NCBI GenBank assembly: GCA_028583405.1
Contig: CM053250.1
Coordinates: forward strand, 41,032,230-41,096,229
Direction: 5' to 3'
Source: Pogonophryne albipinna
Lineage: Eukaryota; Chordata; Actinopteri; Perciformes; Artedidraconidae
DNA length: 64,000 nucleotides
The notes below the pieces were generated by a model. The model was not told where the DNA came from. It made no database searches and saw nothing but the letters and a program-made list of their open reading frames with translations. Shown here piece by piece: positions 43,345-58,013 of the stretch. A program made the position numbers and the translations under genes. Each line of letters opens with the position of its first letter. The stretch's first letter is position 1.

Positions 43345-44127
43345 TGGCGCGTTTCCACTGCAGCGCAGAGCCCTGTTTAAGAGAGCTGTGACGTCAGCGG
43401 CACGTTTTTGGTTGCGTTTCCACTTGGCCTAGTACCGGCTAATCGTGGTCCTAGGGCCAGGAACAACCAGGCTGAGTATGTGAAGTCAACACTCTCGACT
43501 GCTGATTGGTCAGAGAGAATCGTCACAATCGGCGCGCGAGATAATCCCTAGCGTTGCATATATATATAGCGAAGCTTGTAGCATTTTTATAAACAGCATT
43601 TTTGTTAACAGAGGAGCTACAAAAATGGCAAAGAAAAGCACGCCGTGGTCGGTCGAGGAAGTGACGACGTTCCTACTTTACATTGCAGACGATAAGATCC
43701 AGCGGGAGCTCGATGGGACAACTCGCAATTTAAAAGCGGTTACTCGAGGACTGTCGTGCAGTGTAGGGAAAAACTCAAAAAGATGAAGAGTGAATATCGC
43801 TTCATCAAGGATAACAACAACACGAGTGGTGGTTTGAGCTAATGGACACCATTTACGGCCATAGACTGGCTAGCGTTGGGAGGGAGGGAGGCCTGGACTC
43901 TGCAACGGCGTTACTGGAGTCTCTGCATGGTAAGTTTTTGCTAACGCTCTGTTATTTGCTTGAAAGCGTTGTGTCCCTATCTGTTCTAAAGCTCACTTCT
44001 AACAAAGAAGTCTATTTTATCCTTACATTTATGTTCAACAACCCATGCTTTTATGGATCCCCGAAGGCTAGCTAGCTAGCTAAGGCAGATAGCATTAGCT
44101 AGAGCTATTGTTTGCTAACACCATATA
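43345..44127 (+). mobile_element. PIF/Harbinger fragment
   Basis: It starts GGCGCGTTTCCACTGCAG after a TTA (43342-43344), the PIF/Harbinger target type, and contains the Myb/SANT-like gene below. The right terminus was lost where the LINE tail begins (44128). The left boundary cuts the Gypsy 3' LTR. Confidence 0.68.
43625..43929 (+). pseudogene. Harbinger Myb/SANT-like protein, exon 1
   Basis: The frame opens MAKKSTPWSVEEVTTFLLYI then ADDKIQRELDGTTRN, the trihelix/Myb start of fish Harbinger accessory proteins that bind the transposon ends and carry the transposase to the nucleus. After a frameshift near 43750 it continues KLKKMKSEYRFIKDNNNTSG, and after a further gap MDTIYGHRLASVGREGGLDS-ATALLESLHG, ending at a GTAAGT donor (43930). 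No transposase exon follows. Confidence 0.78.
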
Positions 44128-44456
44128 TCAATCAATCAATCAATCAATCAATGTTTATTTATATAGCCCAATATCACAAATGTTACATTTGTCTCAGTGG
44201 ACTTCACAGTTTGTACAAAATATCAGTATGACAATACGACACCCTCTGTCCTTAGACCCTCACATCGTACAAGGAAAAACTTCCGAAGAAAACCCACAGT
44301 TTTAAAGGGAAAAATGGGAGAAACCTCAGGGAGAGCAACAGAGGAGGGATACCTCTCCCAGGACGGACAGACGTGCAATAGATGCCGTGTGTAAATTGAA
44401 AAGATAATACATTTGCAACATAGGTAGTCCAAATGTTTGGAAATGCATGTGTGTAT

Positions 44457-44891
44457 TGTTACGGAAACTTCAGAGCGGTGCAGGAAACATGGAGACTGGA
44501 ATCATTGTTTAATCAAACACCTTGAGATTTATTGAAAGTTCACAGAATAACGGCCGGAGAGCCTCGCTTAGTTTATCACAGTGTTAACTGTAGGTCACCA
44601 CGCGAAACTCTGAAGAGAATAAAGAATAGATCCACATTATATATCTGAGAGGGACGGACCTATTGCAACTCTGCCTAATCAATGCCAGATAGTCAGAACA
44701 AGGCCCCTCTGTGTCTACAATATTTATTATCCAGCAGAAGGAAGATGACCCTTTGACCTGTTACCCAGTTCAAGTTGCCGCAAGGGGATATTGCGATTTA
44801 ATGGGAAGCAGATGTTTGTAATTAAGACAGGTTCCCAGGAACGCTGAGAAACTCAATATACCAAGTGATCAGATTAAAATATTCTCTGACA
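44457..44891 (-). repeat. Retroviral 3' LTR
   Basis: 435 bp, paired with 53710-54144. On the internal side the minus strand reads AAAAAGAATGGAAC before TGTCAG, a weak polypurine tract. Confidence 0.95.
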
Positions 44892-45611
44892 GTTCCATTC
44901 TTTTTATCAATCTATTGATAACCAATTAACATTAGTCTAAGAATATTTCAGTCACTACTTAAATCAATAAGCGTCTTCAGAGTTGTGTGGGCCCACTTAC
45001 ATCAATTACATCAAAAGTAGAACAAGATTGAAAACATTTCAATCACAATGATTGAACACAGTCAATCATAATAGAAAAATCATCTCTCCTCAGTGTTTGG
45101 CATCATTTGTCAAAAGCACAATAATAAACACACATGAAATACAAAAATATAATAGCAAAATATATGTTTCAAAAATAAGATCTTTTATCATTTATCACTC
45201 AGTTAATCTCATTCATCAAACACAAATTCTAAATCAGCTTACATCTTCAAAGATTCACTTCAAGGCAATTACTTATTAAAACACAATTAGAATTTAGGAT
45301 TATAAGAAATCCAATTGAGGTATAAAATCAGAATCATGAGAGATCCAGCTAAAATTCACAATTAAGGTATAAATTCACAGTGATGAATAGATCAATCTGT
45401 AACCTGCAAAGTTGCAGTGTCCTCAATCTTTAACATTACTTTACGTTTACTTCATTACGCTTTATTCAAGAGTAAGGCACTTAGTAGTACATATATTTCA
45501 TTCAAATACATTTGTTCAAAATCTGAAAAGGAAAAGTCAGACATTTATTATAACAACCTGAAAAGAGAAAAATCCAAAACATCTGTTCTTTATTTTGAGT
45601 GTCAACTGTAA
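44892..45611. other. Region between env and 3' LTR
   Basis: AT-rich, no domain-bearing frame. Confidence 0.5.
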
Positions 45612-46400
45612 TCATTTTATCAATCGCTGAATGGGGGTAGACATGGGGCAGAAACCGCAATGGAGACCCAGGGATCTGGAATCTCGGCGTCGTACATTAA
45701 ACATTGTGTCACCTACAGTTGAATATCCGACTAGCCTCTGTGGGGCTTGGAGGGCGGTCTTCGCAACCCTGCGTATGGCTAATTTAACTATAGTTATCAA
45801 ACAGATCACTAGGATTAGCACAACCAAGATAAACACTGAAACAGTAACAACAAATGTAACCAACCCCGCTCCCCAGGATCCAATGGTTCCACTTAAATCC
45901 CCTAATGTAAATCCATGAGTTTCATGCAATTCTGTTATTCCCCTAGCAGTATCATGCGCCATGTCCATTATTTCCGGTGTAGCGTCAGAGATGAAAGAAC
46001 AACACTCAGACCCAATTACCTTACATGTGCCCCCCTGAGCAGCTAGGAGAAGATCCAGCGCCATACGATTCTGTAATGCTACTGTCCTTACTTCCTGCAA
46101 TTCTTTGTGTTCAGCTAACATCGCTGTGTTAGATACATTTAGATGGTGTTCCACTACGTTGGACAGTGCCACTATTTCCTGCTGAGTAACATAAATACCG
46201 TACCAAGGCAAAAATAGGCTAGCTATCTGTTGTCCTTGTGTAATGGACCTGCTGTTCCTGTGTAAAGAAGGAAGTATCGCTGCAATCTCATTAGGCTCTA
46301 CTTTACGGATTAAAGGGATTAGGTAGGCTAGATAACAGGTGCCATCAAAAATGTCATATGGCACACAGCCATAGGCCCGGTCGCCGCAAACTAAGTACAC
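45612..46400 (-). pseudogene. Retroviral Env, TM part
   Basis: This frame is the transmembrane half of a class I Env. It shows a heptad-rich ectodomain (residues about 60-110), an immunosuppressive-type stretch LQNRMALDLLLAAQGG (109-124), the disulfide motif C-x6-CC at residues 126-134, a membrane span at about 170-197 rich in V, I and L, and a 60-residue basic tail. TM drives membrane fusion in exogenous relatives. It is in the same frame as the SU part but separated from it by a TGA (46425-46427), with no ATG at its start, so it cannot be made as it stands without readthrough. No clear furin site was seen. Confidence 0.85.
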
Positions 46401-46424
46401 TCTCTGTGGGAGGGGAATTCTGGC

Positions 46425-47558
46425 TCATTTTACCCTCACTATGGTATTACAGTCGCTGTGTCCCACATCTGGAGAGGTGTGAGATCCTGCTTCATTCTGG
46501 AAACAGATAGACACATTTTTCCACTCGTGCACCACCACTGGCGAAACATATACTGAACAATCACGTGTAGGAGGCTTGCCTAAGGGTATTGGCTGCGTAC
46601 AGTCATGTATTTTAACTTTAACGGAGTCCACTGTTCTGGAGCCAAACCAGGGCACAACGGTTACCAAAGCTTCAACCAACAAAGATGGGGTGTGTGGTTG
46701 CTTTGTACATGTTGGACTAGTAGAATTAGCTGAGCAATTAGTCTGGACTAGAGCTAATTGGAATCTGTATTCAAAAGCTAGGTGGATGTATTTTTTTACA
46801 TATATAAGTCTTAGCATCATTAATCGTTTGAAACCATCTGGCAGGTAATCTTTATTTACTGTATCAACAATAAGAGAGACTAAGCCCTCGTACTGTAAAT
46901 GTTGCTCAGAGTCTATGGGGTAGGAAGGAGTGTAACAATCATCTGCCTCATCGCTAATTCGGGATGCTATATCATTCCAGCTCACTAGACCGTAGTCAGC
47001 TTTCGTGAAAGGAACTGGGCTAAACATTGGAGAATGCATGGATTCTGGCATATTTTGGCACAGCCAACAGTTGCTAACATTGCGTTCATGTGCGTAGTCT
47101 AACATTAAACTTATCGCAGAATTAGATTTGGTTCGTTTAGAAGGAGTGATTAAGGCCTTTTGTAAAGAATCTACATCACCTCCTGATTGTTTAAGTGGAG
47201 TGGATAGAACATTTGTTTCGCTATTTGGTCCAGTAAATGTGCATGCAGTGACACCTGGATTGGGAACCTGGTAATCTGGTTTCCTCATTGTACATTTTAC
47301 CTCATCCTTTATCAGTGTCTGTAACTGTTCTATAGTGCTACACCACAGTTCTGGGGGCATATTGTCAATTGTGTTGAGAGCTATTCTTACCACCTCTGAC
47401 GAGAACCTGAACCAACGGTACTGGTTCTTTGGATACATCTCCCACGTTGAGTAAACTAAAAAACACAGGAAACACAATAATACAGTTAGATGAGTTACAT
47501 ATTGAAGTTGGACAGTTGAAAGAAATAGTCTCTGATTTATGTTCAGGGAGGGAGACAA
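46425..47558 (-). pseudogene. Retroviral Env, SU part
   Basis: A 377-codon frame with the gamma-type surface-subunit motif CWLC at residues 164-167 (in NVSNCWLCQNMPESM). This pairs with the C-x6-CC of TM in relatives that keep a covalent SU-TM link. Other visible marks are a tryptophan- and cysteine-rich N-terminal part (MPPELWCSTIEQLQ), several N-x-S/T sites and a C-terminal CNTIVRVK before TGA. The true start is probably in the upstream leader frame (next entry), reached by splicing or interrupted by a frameshift near 47480. Confidence 0.8.
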
Positions 47559-47919
47559 TCCTCCTTATTCTTCCTCCTTTTCTCTCTCTTTGTGTCTCTC
47601 GCACCATACTGAATGTCTGTGTGGTGATCTGATACAACCTGTCCTTGTCGCTAGGCACTGATTTGCCCGTTGGTGTTGTTTTGCCCTCAGGGTCTGGACC
47701 CTGAGTAGTCAAGTCGTCTGTGCTCTCAGATAAGGGCACCTTATTTTCTCCCTCAGAGGGGCGAGAGCCCTCGCCTCCTGTCGTTGGGATTTTCACAGCT
47801 TCATCTAGCAGGGCGTCCTTGGCCAGGTACAGTAGACCCAGAATGACGATGATGATGACTGCCTTCATACGCCAGCATCCAGTAGAGGAGCGAGACGACA
47901 TCTGGAAGCGTGAATCCAC
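47365..47919 (-). pseudogene. Env leader and N-terminal region
   Basis: The frame begins with a basic lead and a hydrophobic segment (MKAVIIIVILGLLYLAKDAL) consistent with a signal peptide, then a Ser/Thr/Pro/acidic linker and a basic RERKGGRIRRIVSLPE stretch. It overlaps the SU frame in another register. On the minus strand a TTTCCTGTGTTTTTTAG acceptor-like site lies inside the overlap (about 47458-47475), so either splicing or a frameshift could join the two. Confidence 0.6.
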
Positions 47920-48899
47920 TCCGCTCTACCTTGTACTCTCAGGGCTGTTCTGGTCACTATTAACACTTGATAGGGATGTTTTCCTGAGTGAAGACAACTC
48001 AAGGTAATGGATTAGCACATTATCATTCAATTACAAAAATAGGATAGGCCCCTCAGAATTATTTGGGAGCCTTCCTGACACATGCACATTATAAATGTAA
48101 GGTTTGTGTAACATGCAATAATCATATTTTCATCAGTCCATAGCAGAGAAATGTTATTTTAAGTTAAATGTGAGCTAGTCCCTGTGGATATAACCCCTTC
48201 TCAATGATTCTAAATGTTATATTAATTCATCATTTACCGTTTGATAAAATATTAGTTTATCAAAAATACATTTGAAATAAATGTTCCAATATGAAATCAA
48301 TTACTCAATATAATTGACTCTCCCCTCCCTTTTCTTACATATGTCACATGTGTAAGAACAAGTAGGAGTCTATTCAAACATGGTATTGTCTATAAGCTAT
48401 CAATCGATAAGACTCAGTATCAGTATGCAACTCGCAAATATCTCTTCTCTCTTTCCTATCCCCTCTATTCTCTCTACCACATCTCTCTTACATCTTCTCC
48501 ACGTCTTTCGTCTCTCACTTCTGTTAGATATGAAATAAAACATGCAAGTCCATGTAAGCATGGTAGAGATCATAATCCATTACTCGAGAAGACTCAGTAT
48601 CACCTATGCGCAGCTAACAAAAAACAATTGTGAGAAGCATATATCATGCAGGAAATGCACACCGTTGTTGAAAAACAAAAACAAAGCATAGCCGATTCGG
48701 GAGGGAAAAAAAACAAAAAAACAACCCCCTTAACATCTGAGTTATCACTGAAGGCATAGCATGAATGATAGTGGGCGTCCGAGGGTGTCATTACTGAGAA
48801 ATGTTAAACAAATTCAAAACCTTACGTTTGAAAACAGGTTTGCATCCCTCCACTTAAGGTGACGTTATCATTGGAAACAATAAAAATGAATTGTTTAGA
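47920..48899. other. Decayed pol-env junction
   Basis: No recognisable coding. Two near-copies of a GACTCAGTATCA phrase (48410 and 48590) occur. Confidence 0.4.
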
Positions 48900-49596
48900 T
48901 GTAGAATCTGTAAATTGAATCGTTAGAGCAGAACAAAATGGTTGTATTGTAGCTTGAGTTCCGTGCAGCCTCTAGTTTCACCAGGTGGAAACATGGTCCA
49001 TATAATGCGAATACATGTAGAAGTAGACAGTAAGAGGCCCCTGACATGAGGCCTATACTAAACATAGTAGGGGTTTTTTAACAGCTTGCCAACTTACAGG
49101 CAATAGCCTTAAAACAACCCACTCTGCGGTAACGAGAGTCATGTGCCCGACCCAAATGCCCTAAGTGAAGCCGTTAGTCCCATCTGACTGACCCAAGGTT
49201 TGGTGCTGGCGTGGCAATGAGGCTTCCAAGTGTTCAAAGCAGAGGTCAAGCTTTCAGTTCATGGCTCCATGGGGGGGAGCAGACCCATGTGAGACAGTAT
49301 CAACCAACGGCTGTAATGTTCAGTTTGAGGAGCGTCATTCACTCTGGGAGCAGGAAATGGTGTCCATTCTCGGATCAGACCATTAATGTCATTTCATGTA
49401 GAGCAGCCATAGCATCTCTGTGACTGCACTCAGCCGGACTGTAGCAGGGCAGAACTGGGTGACTCTTAGTGAAGCCGTCCAAGGCCACAGACAAAATGGA
49501 ACCACGTACTAACAAAAAGGACACAGGGCCATCAATGTCTCTCTTTACCTTTGGCCTAATTGCACAACAAATGAGTGGGAAAAAAATGTGGAACAC
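48900..49596 (-). pseudogene. Decayed retroviral integrase remnant
   Basis: On the minus strand 49596-49375 reads KVKRDIDGPVSFLL and ILSVALDGFTKSHPVLP, resembling the first catalytic strands of retroviral integrase (D-x-x-GP ... VxVDxFT). Lower-coordinate frames contain NGHHF and NPYYV-YRPHVRG fragments similar to the later DNGxxF and TPxExxxGRxMRGP motifs, but with many stops and shifts. It sits directly upstream of env, where integrase belongs. Confidence 0.5.
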
Positions 49597-49759
49597 TAAT
49601 CCATCATGTGAAATGTCGAGTTAATTAAAATAATTACGTATGGGTTGAAATCAAATTAACATTAACATTAGAACTAAAGTCAGTTAAAATTGGACTTGCA
49701 CGGATCATAATCTAATCAATACACCATTTTCCCAGCTCTGTAATGAAAAGGATAACAAG

Positions 49760-51145
49760 CAGGGGTGCAAACTTGTCACCTTTCTGCGAAATTCGCAGTT
49801 TTGAATCCAAAATAGGTCGTTCGTGTGATTCATGTAGATCTGCAATAAAAAAATATATTATTGGAGTATGGGGGGTCTGGGAACCGGAGTAATCTGCAGC
49901 CGCGAGCTGTTATGTGCCATCATGACACGCACGGTGCTCTCCATATATATGACAATGAAGCGCGAGCTGTGTGCTCGAGTCCTCCTTTCTGTCGGCTCTG
50001 CTCATGGATGTATAATAAGGCTCTGCTTTTATCGCGAAGATGGTCTAGCTTCAGCAGCCACATTATCTACGGGTGCGTTCGTTAAAATGAGCTGTGTGGT
50101 CCGGAGTCACTGTGGCACAGACTGGACCGCTGGTGAACAGCTGTTAGAACGGGGCGTTCAGGTGTTCAGAGCAGAGCTCCCTGTTGGAGCGGCAGAGCGT
50201 AATGTGAACTTAAAAGTTTTTTTTCTGTCGCAATATTATTTAAGGAATCGTTGAGCCAGCTAACCAGCATACAGTGTCACTATCTGCTAACGTTAGTTTT
50301 AGTACTCAGATCTTGTACTTGAGTAAAAGTAGAAGTACCAGAGCGTAGGAATACTATGTTACAGTAAAAGTACTGCATTCAAAATGTTACTCAAGTAAAA
50401 GTATAAAAGTATTCCCATCAAAATATAGTGGAAATAGCGACAATAAAATCAATCTTTGTGCAGATTGGTTCATTTCAGAATAATATATATAGATACGTTT
50501 TATAATGATTGATCATGAAAGTGTTCTCAAAGCTGGTAAAGGTGCAGCTAGTCTGAATGGCTTTGTAGACTGCAGGGTAGCTTGTGGATTTACTCCAGGT
50601 GGAACTAAAGTCTGATTTAACACTTGGTTATATTCCACATCATTCATCCAGATCTGTAAAGTAACTAAAGGTATTAAATACATGTAGTGGAGTAGAAATA
50701 CACCATGTAGGCTACCTCTGAACTGTAGTGGAGTAGAAGAATACGTAGCAAAACATTTAAATACTTAAATAAAGTACAAGTATCTCAAAATTGTACCCAA
50801 GTATAGTACTAGTTGAGTTTATGAACTTAGTTACTTAACAGCACTGGTTATACAGATAGAAAGACTAAGCCTTGCACAGAGGCATGAAAATACATTTATT
50901 TTTTCTCAAAATGCTCAACAGTGCTGCCAAAATTATAAACTGACTGCTACACAATTAAAATGAATGGTTCTATATATTTCTATTAAATGTGACTCTGTAG
51001 CGTTTCTGTTATCATTACCACTGCTGCTTTAGTTGTTCTGACTGCTAAAATCATCTGTTATTCCTCATTTTAAAGCCGATACTCCGTGGGGTCGGGGGCT
51101 CGGATCCTTGTCACCTTTTTCATACCTGATGAGTCTGCATCCCTG
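49760..51145. mobile_element. hAT-like element with 5-bp duplication
   Basis: The left end CAGGGGTGCAAACTT and the right end read inward, CAGGGATGCAGACTC, are imperfect inverted repeats. ACAAG directly precedes and follows (49755-49759 and 51146-51150). The ends are hAT-like; a 5-bp duplication would fit the hAT5-type group rather than the usual 8 bp. No transposase. The right 850 bp match 60338-61340. Confidence 0.7.
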
Positions 51146-51365
51146 ACAAGACTAGGTACATTACAGGAGTGTTAAAACACCAAACATGCACACGTATCTT
51201 ATTTTATTAGAGATGAGAGGACAAGGTCTAATGTTGTGAACGAAATGATCAAGTCAAAGCTTCAGTATTTTATCTTATGTAGCACATTCAATTCAATAAT
51301 TAATCCTGAATTACTAATAACTCTAAAGGAGGCAAAAAGTGGATAAGGCAAATACTCATCCAAAA

Positions 51366-53691
<2,326 letters not shown>

Positions 53692-53706
53692 TTGTTCGTG
53701 TCGCCA
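53692..53706 (-). promoter_or_regulatory. Retroviral primer-binding site candidate
   Basis: On the minus strand the LTR end CCGTAACA is followed by AAT and then TGGCGACACGAACAAGG, with the expected TGG start. The priming tRNA was not identified. Confidence 0.5.
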
Positions 53707-53709
53707 ATT

Positions 53710-54144
53710 TGTTACGGAAACTTCAGAGCGGTGCAGGAAACATGGAGACTGGAATCATTGTTTAATCAAACACCTTGAGATTTATTGAAAGTTCACAGAA
53801 TAACGGCCGGAGAGCCTCGCTTAGTTTATCACAGTGTTAACTGTAGGTCACCACGCGAAACTCTGAAGAGAATAAAGAATAGATCCACATTATATATCTG
53901 AGAGGGACGGACCTATTGCAACTCTGCCTAATCAATGCCAGATAGTCAGAACAAGGCCCCTCTGTGTCTACAATATTTATTATCCAGCAGAAGGAAGATG
54001 ACCCTTTGACCTGTTACCCAGTTCAAGTTGCCGCAAGGGGATATTGCGATTTAATGGGAAGCAGATGTTTGTAATTAAGACAGGTTCCCAGGAACGCAGA
54101 GAAACTCAATATACCAAGTGATCAGATTAAAATATTCTCTGACA
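53710..54144 (-). repeat. Retroviral 5' LTR
   Basis: 435 bp, one difference from 44457-44891. It holds the promoter and poly-A signals of the provirus; AGAATAAAGAAT occurs on the plus strand only, so no clear minus-strand signal is claimed. Confidence 0.95.
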
Positions 54145-54431
54145 TGTATAATAGGAAGATGAATCCACGAGGATATCCATCCAGGACCTATGATCCATGA
54201 CCACAGCCACGACTCAAGATCCAGGGCTCGCGATGCAGGACACAGGACCGCAGGATCATCCATGACTCCGGATCCCAGCGTATATAGACACCAAAAAGAA
54301 AGAAATTTGGGGAAGCTGGGTTAATCGGAACATGAGAGTACACAGGTATAGACAGAGAGAAGGAAGAAGTAAGATGTCCCCCGACAAACTAAGCCTATAT
54401 CAGCAAAACTAGGGGCTGAATCTAATCAGCC

Positions 54432-57400
54432 CTAACTATAAGCTTTATCAAAAAGGAAGGTCTTAAGCACACTCTTAAAAACGGATAGGGTGTCTGCCGC
54501 CCGAACACAAACTGGAAGCTGATTCCACAAATGTGGAGCTTGATAAGAAAAGGCTCTGGCTCCCATTGTACTTTTAGAGACTCTAGGAACAACCAACAAC
54601 CCTGCATTCTTGGAACGCAATGCCCTAGTAGGACAGTAGGGTATAATGAGTTCTTTAAGGTAAGATGGCGCCTGCCCATTAAGGGCTTTGTAGGCGAGAA
54701 GAAGAATTTTAAATCTGCCTTACACTGGCTCTATAGGGAGCCAGTGTAAGGCAGCCAGAACAGGAGTAATGTGGTCCCTTTTCCTAACTCTGGTTAGTAC
54801 ACGAGCTGCAGCATTTTGAATCAGCTGAATCTATTTGACTGACTTCTTGGTACATCCTGATAATAAAGAGTTACAATAATCCAGCCTTGAAGTAACAAAT
54901 GCATGGACTAGTTTCTCTGCATCGTTTTGAGGCAAGATATGCCTGATTTTTGCAATGTTACGTAGATGGAAGTAGGCGGTCCTTGAAATTGATTTTATGT
55001 GGGCGTTAAAGGATAAATCCTGATCAAATATAACACCAAGATTCCTTACAGTCTCACTGGAGGCCAAATTAATGCCATCCATAGTTAGTATATCTTTAGA
55101 TAATTTGTTTCGTAGATTCTTCGGGCCAAGTACAATAACTTCAGTTTAGGTCGTGTTTAACATCAAAAAGTTTAAGGTCATCCACGTTTTTAAGTCCTTG
55201 AGGCAGTCTTGCATTTTATTTAGGTGATTAATTTCATCAGGCTTGATTGATAAATATAGTTGAGTATCATCTGCATAACAATGAAAATGTACAGAATGAT
55301 TCCTTATAATATTGCCTAACGGAAGCATATATAATGTGAACAAAATAGGTCCGAGCACTGAGCCCTGTGGCACTCCATGGCTAACTTTGGTTTGCGTGGA
55401 AGATTCATCATTGACACGTACAAACTGAGAGCGTTCAGATAGATAGGACCTAAACCAGCCTAAAGCAGTTTCCTGTATGCCAACTAAGTGCTCTAGTCTT
55501 TGCAATAAGATATCATGATCGATAGTATCAAATGCAGCACTGAGATCGAGCAAAACAAGAATAGAGACAAGTCCCTTGTCAGAGGCTATTAGAATGTCAT
55601 TTGTGACTTTAACCAGAGCTGTCTCTGTGCTATGATGTGTTCTAAAGCCAGACTGAAAATCTTCAAATAAATCATTGTTTTTTAAGTAATCACACAACTG
55701 TTTTGCGACTGCTTTCTCAAGAATTTTTGAGAGGAACGGAAGATTAGAAATAGGTCTATAATTGGCTAAAACCTCTGGATCGAGGTTGTGCTTTTTAAGA
55801 AGCAGTTTTATCACTGCTACTTTGAATGATTGTGGAACATAGCCTGATAATAAAGACATATTCATAATATTTAATAAAGAAGTGCTAATTAATGGAAAAA
55901 CTTCCTTCAACAGCTTAGTTGGAATTGGGTCTAACATACACGTTGATGGTTTAGAAGAGAGAATCATTGAATTTAATTGTTCAAGGTTAATGGCTGAAAA
56001 GCATTCTAGTTTACTATCTAGTGTAATATTAGAACTTACGTTTCCGGGAGCTGTTGATAACACTATACTGGTCAAAGGCAAGAGGTCATTAATTTTGTTT
56101 CTAAGAGTAACAATTTTATCGTTAAAAAAGCACATAAAATCATTACTACTGAGTGCTATGGGAATAGAAGGCTCAATCGAGCTGTGGCTCTCTGTCAGCC
56201 TGGCTACAGTGCTGAAAAGAAATCTTGCATTATTCTTATTCTCATCTATTAATGAAGAGTAGTAGGCTGCTCTCGCTTTACGCAGTGCTTTCTTATATAC
56301 ATTGAGAGTAATATGCCAAATTAAACGAGATTCTTCAAGTTTAGTGGAACGCCATATCCTTTCAAGTTGTCTCGACTTTTGCTTTATTTTGCGGGTTTCG
56401 GCATTATGCCATGGAGCTAATCTATGTTGTTTTATTTTCTTCTTTTTCAAAGGAGCAACAGAGTCTAATTCTATTCGCAGCGCATCTGTAGCACTATCAA
56501 CAACATGATCAATTTGGGGTGGTGTACATTTTGTATAAGTTTCCTCCCCTACATGCAGACATGCTATCGAGTTAAGTATTGATGGAATCTCTTCATTAAA
56601 TTTGGCTATAGCACTAACAGATAGGTTTCTGCTGCAGGAGCTTTTGACTAATGCTTTGTAGTCTAGTAACAGTACTTCAAAAGTTACTAAGAAATGGTCG
56701 GATAAAGCAGGATTATGCGGTTCGACTAATAGTTGCTCAATTTCAATACCATAAGTCAGAACAAGGTCGAGAGTGTGATTATAGCAGTGGGTTGGTTTAT
56801 TTACACTCTGACAGAAACCAACATAATCTAATATAGAGTTAAATGCAACAGTAAGGCTATTTTTATCATCGTCAACATGAATATTAAAGTCACCTACGAT
56901 AATTACTTTATCTGTTTTAAGTACCAAAGTTGATAAAAACTCAGAGAATTCTGATAAGAATTCTGAATAAGGACCTGGTGCACGGTACACTGTAACAAAT
57001 AAGATTGGCTGCAAAGTTTTCCAGGTCGGATGCGTAAGACTAAAAACGAGACTTTCAAAGGAGGTATAATTTAATTTTGGTTTAGTATTGATAAGTAAAC
57101 TTGAGTCAAAGATTGCTGCAACTCCACCTCCTCGGCCCACGCCTCGGGCAATATGAGTATTGATATGGCTGGATGGAGTGGCCTCATTTATGCTGACATA
57201 TTCTTCAGGTCTCAACCAAGTTTCAGTGAGACAGCATATATCAATATTATAATCTGATATTAAATCATTTACCAATATTGCTTTAGATGCTAGAGATCTT
57301 ATGTTTAAGAGACCACATTTAATATTCCTGTTTTGTTGCAATGTAGTAGTTGTTACATTTACTTTTATTAGGTTATTATGTGTGACTGCTCTATTAGGTT

Positions 57401-57434
57401 TTACCTTTAATTGTCCTTGGGCAGACACACACAC
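54432..57434 (-). pseudogene. L2 LINE ORF2: endonuclease and reverse transcriptase
   Basis: One frame runs the whole length with three stops (near 55146, 54828 and 54727), so about 1000 codons are nearly intact. The N-terminal APE-type endonuclease shows LNIRSLASKAILVNDL, CCLTETWL, VGRGGGVAAIF, VIIVGDFNIHVDD and ALSDHFLVTF. The RT shows NYRPISNLPFLSKILEK, FQSGFRTHHSTETALVKVTN, LLDLSAAFDTIDHDILL, GVPQGSVLGPILFTLYM and the catalytic CYADDTQLY. The C-terminus has HWLPIEPV and SKNAGLLVVPRVSKSTMGAR. The enzyme nicks DNA and primes reverse transcription there. Its layout matches L2-clade elements. Confidence 0.95.
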
Positions 57435-58013
57435 CGCTAATATTGGGTATTTTATTGGGTTCGGGATTCCTATGGATGACTGCCTAGGAGAGAGCGCAGA
57501 GAAGCGTGTAAGACTGCGACTCCGCCTCCTGGTCTCAACTCCAGTTTGTCATGGATTAAGTCCACAAAGCCCTGAAATGTTTGCCAAAATGAGATCTGCA
57601 CCTTCCAAAGTAGGATGAATGCCGTCTCTCTTAATCAGACCAGGTTTTCCCCAGAAGGCTGTCCAATTATTTACGAAGCCCACATTGTTTGCTGGGCACC
57701 ACCAAGACAACCAGCGCTGAAATGATGACATGCGGCTATACATGTCATCATTGATCAGATTGGGGAGGGGACCAGAGAAGATTACGGTGTCCGACATTGT
57801 TTTAGCATAACTACACACCGACGCCACATTAACTTTGGTGCATTCTGATTGGCATAAACGAACATCATTACCACCGACGTGAATAACAATCCTACTGTAT
57901 TTCCGTTTATTTTTAGCCAGCAGTTTAAGATGCGCCTCAACGTCGCCCGCTCTGGCCCCCGGAATGCATTTGACTGTGGAGGCTTCGGTCTCTAAATTCA
58001 CGTGTCTCATAAT

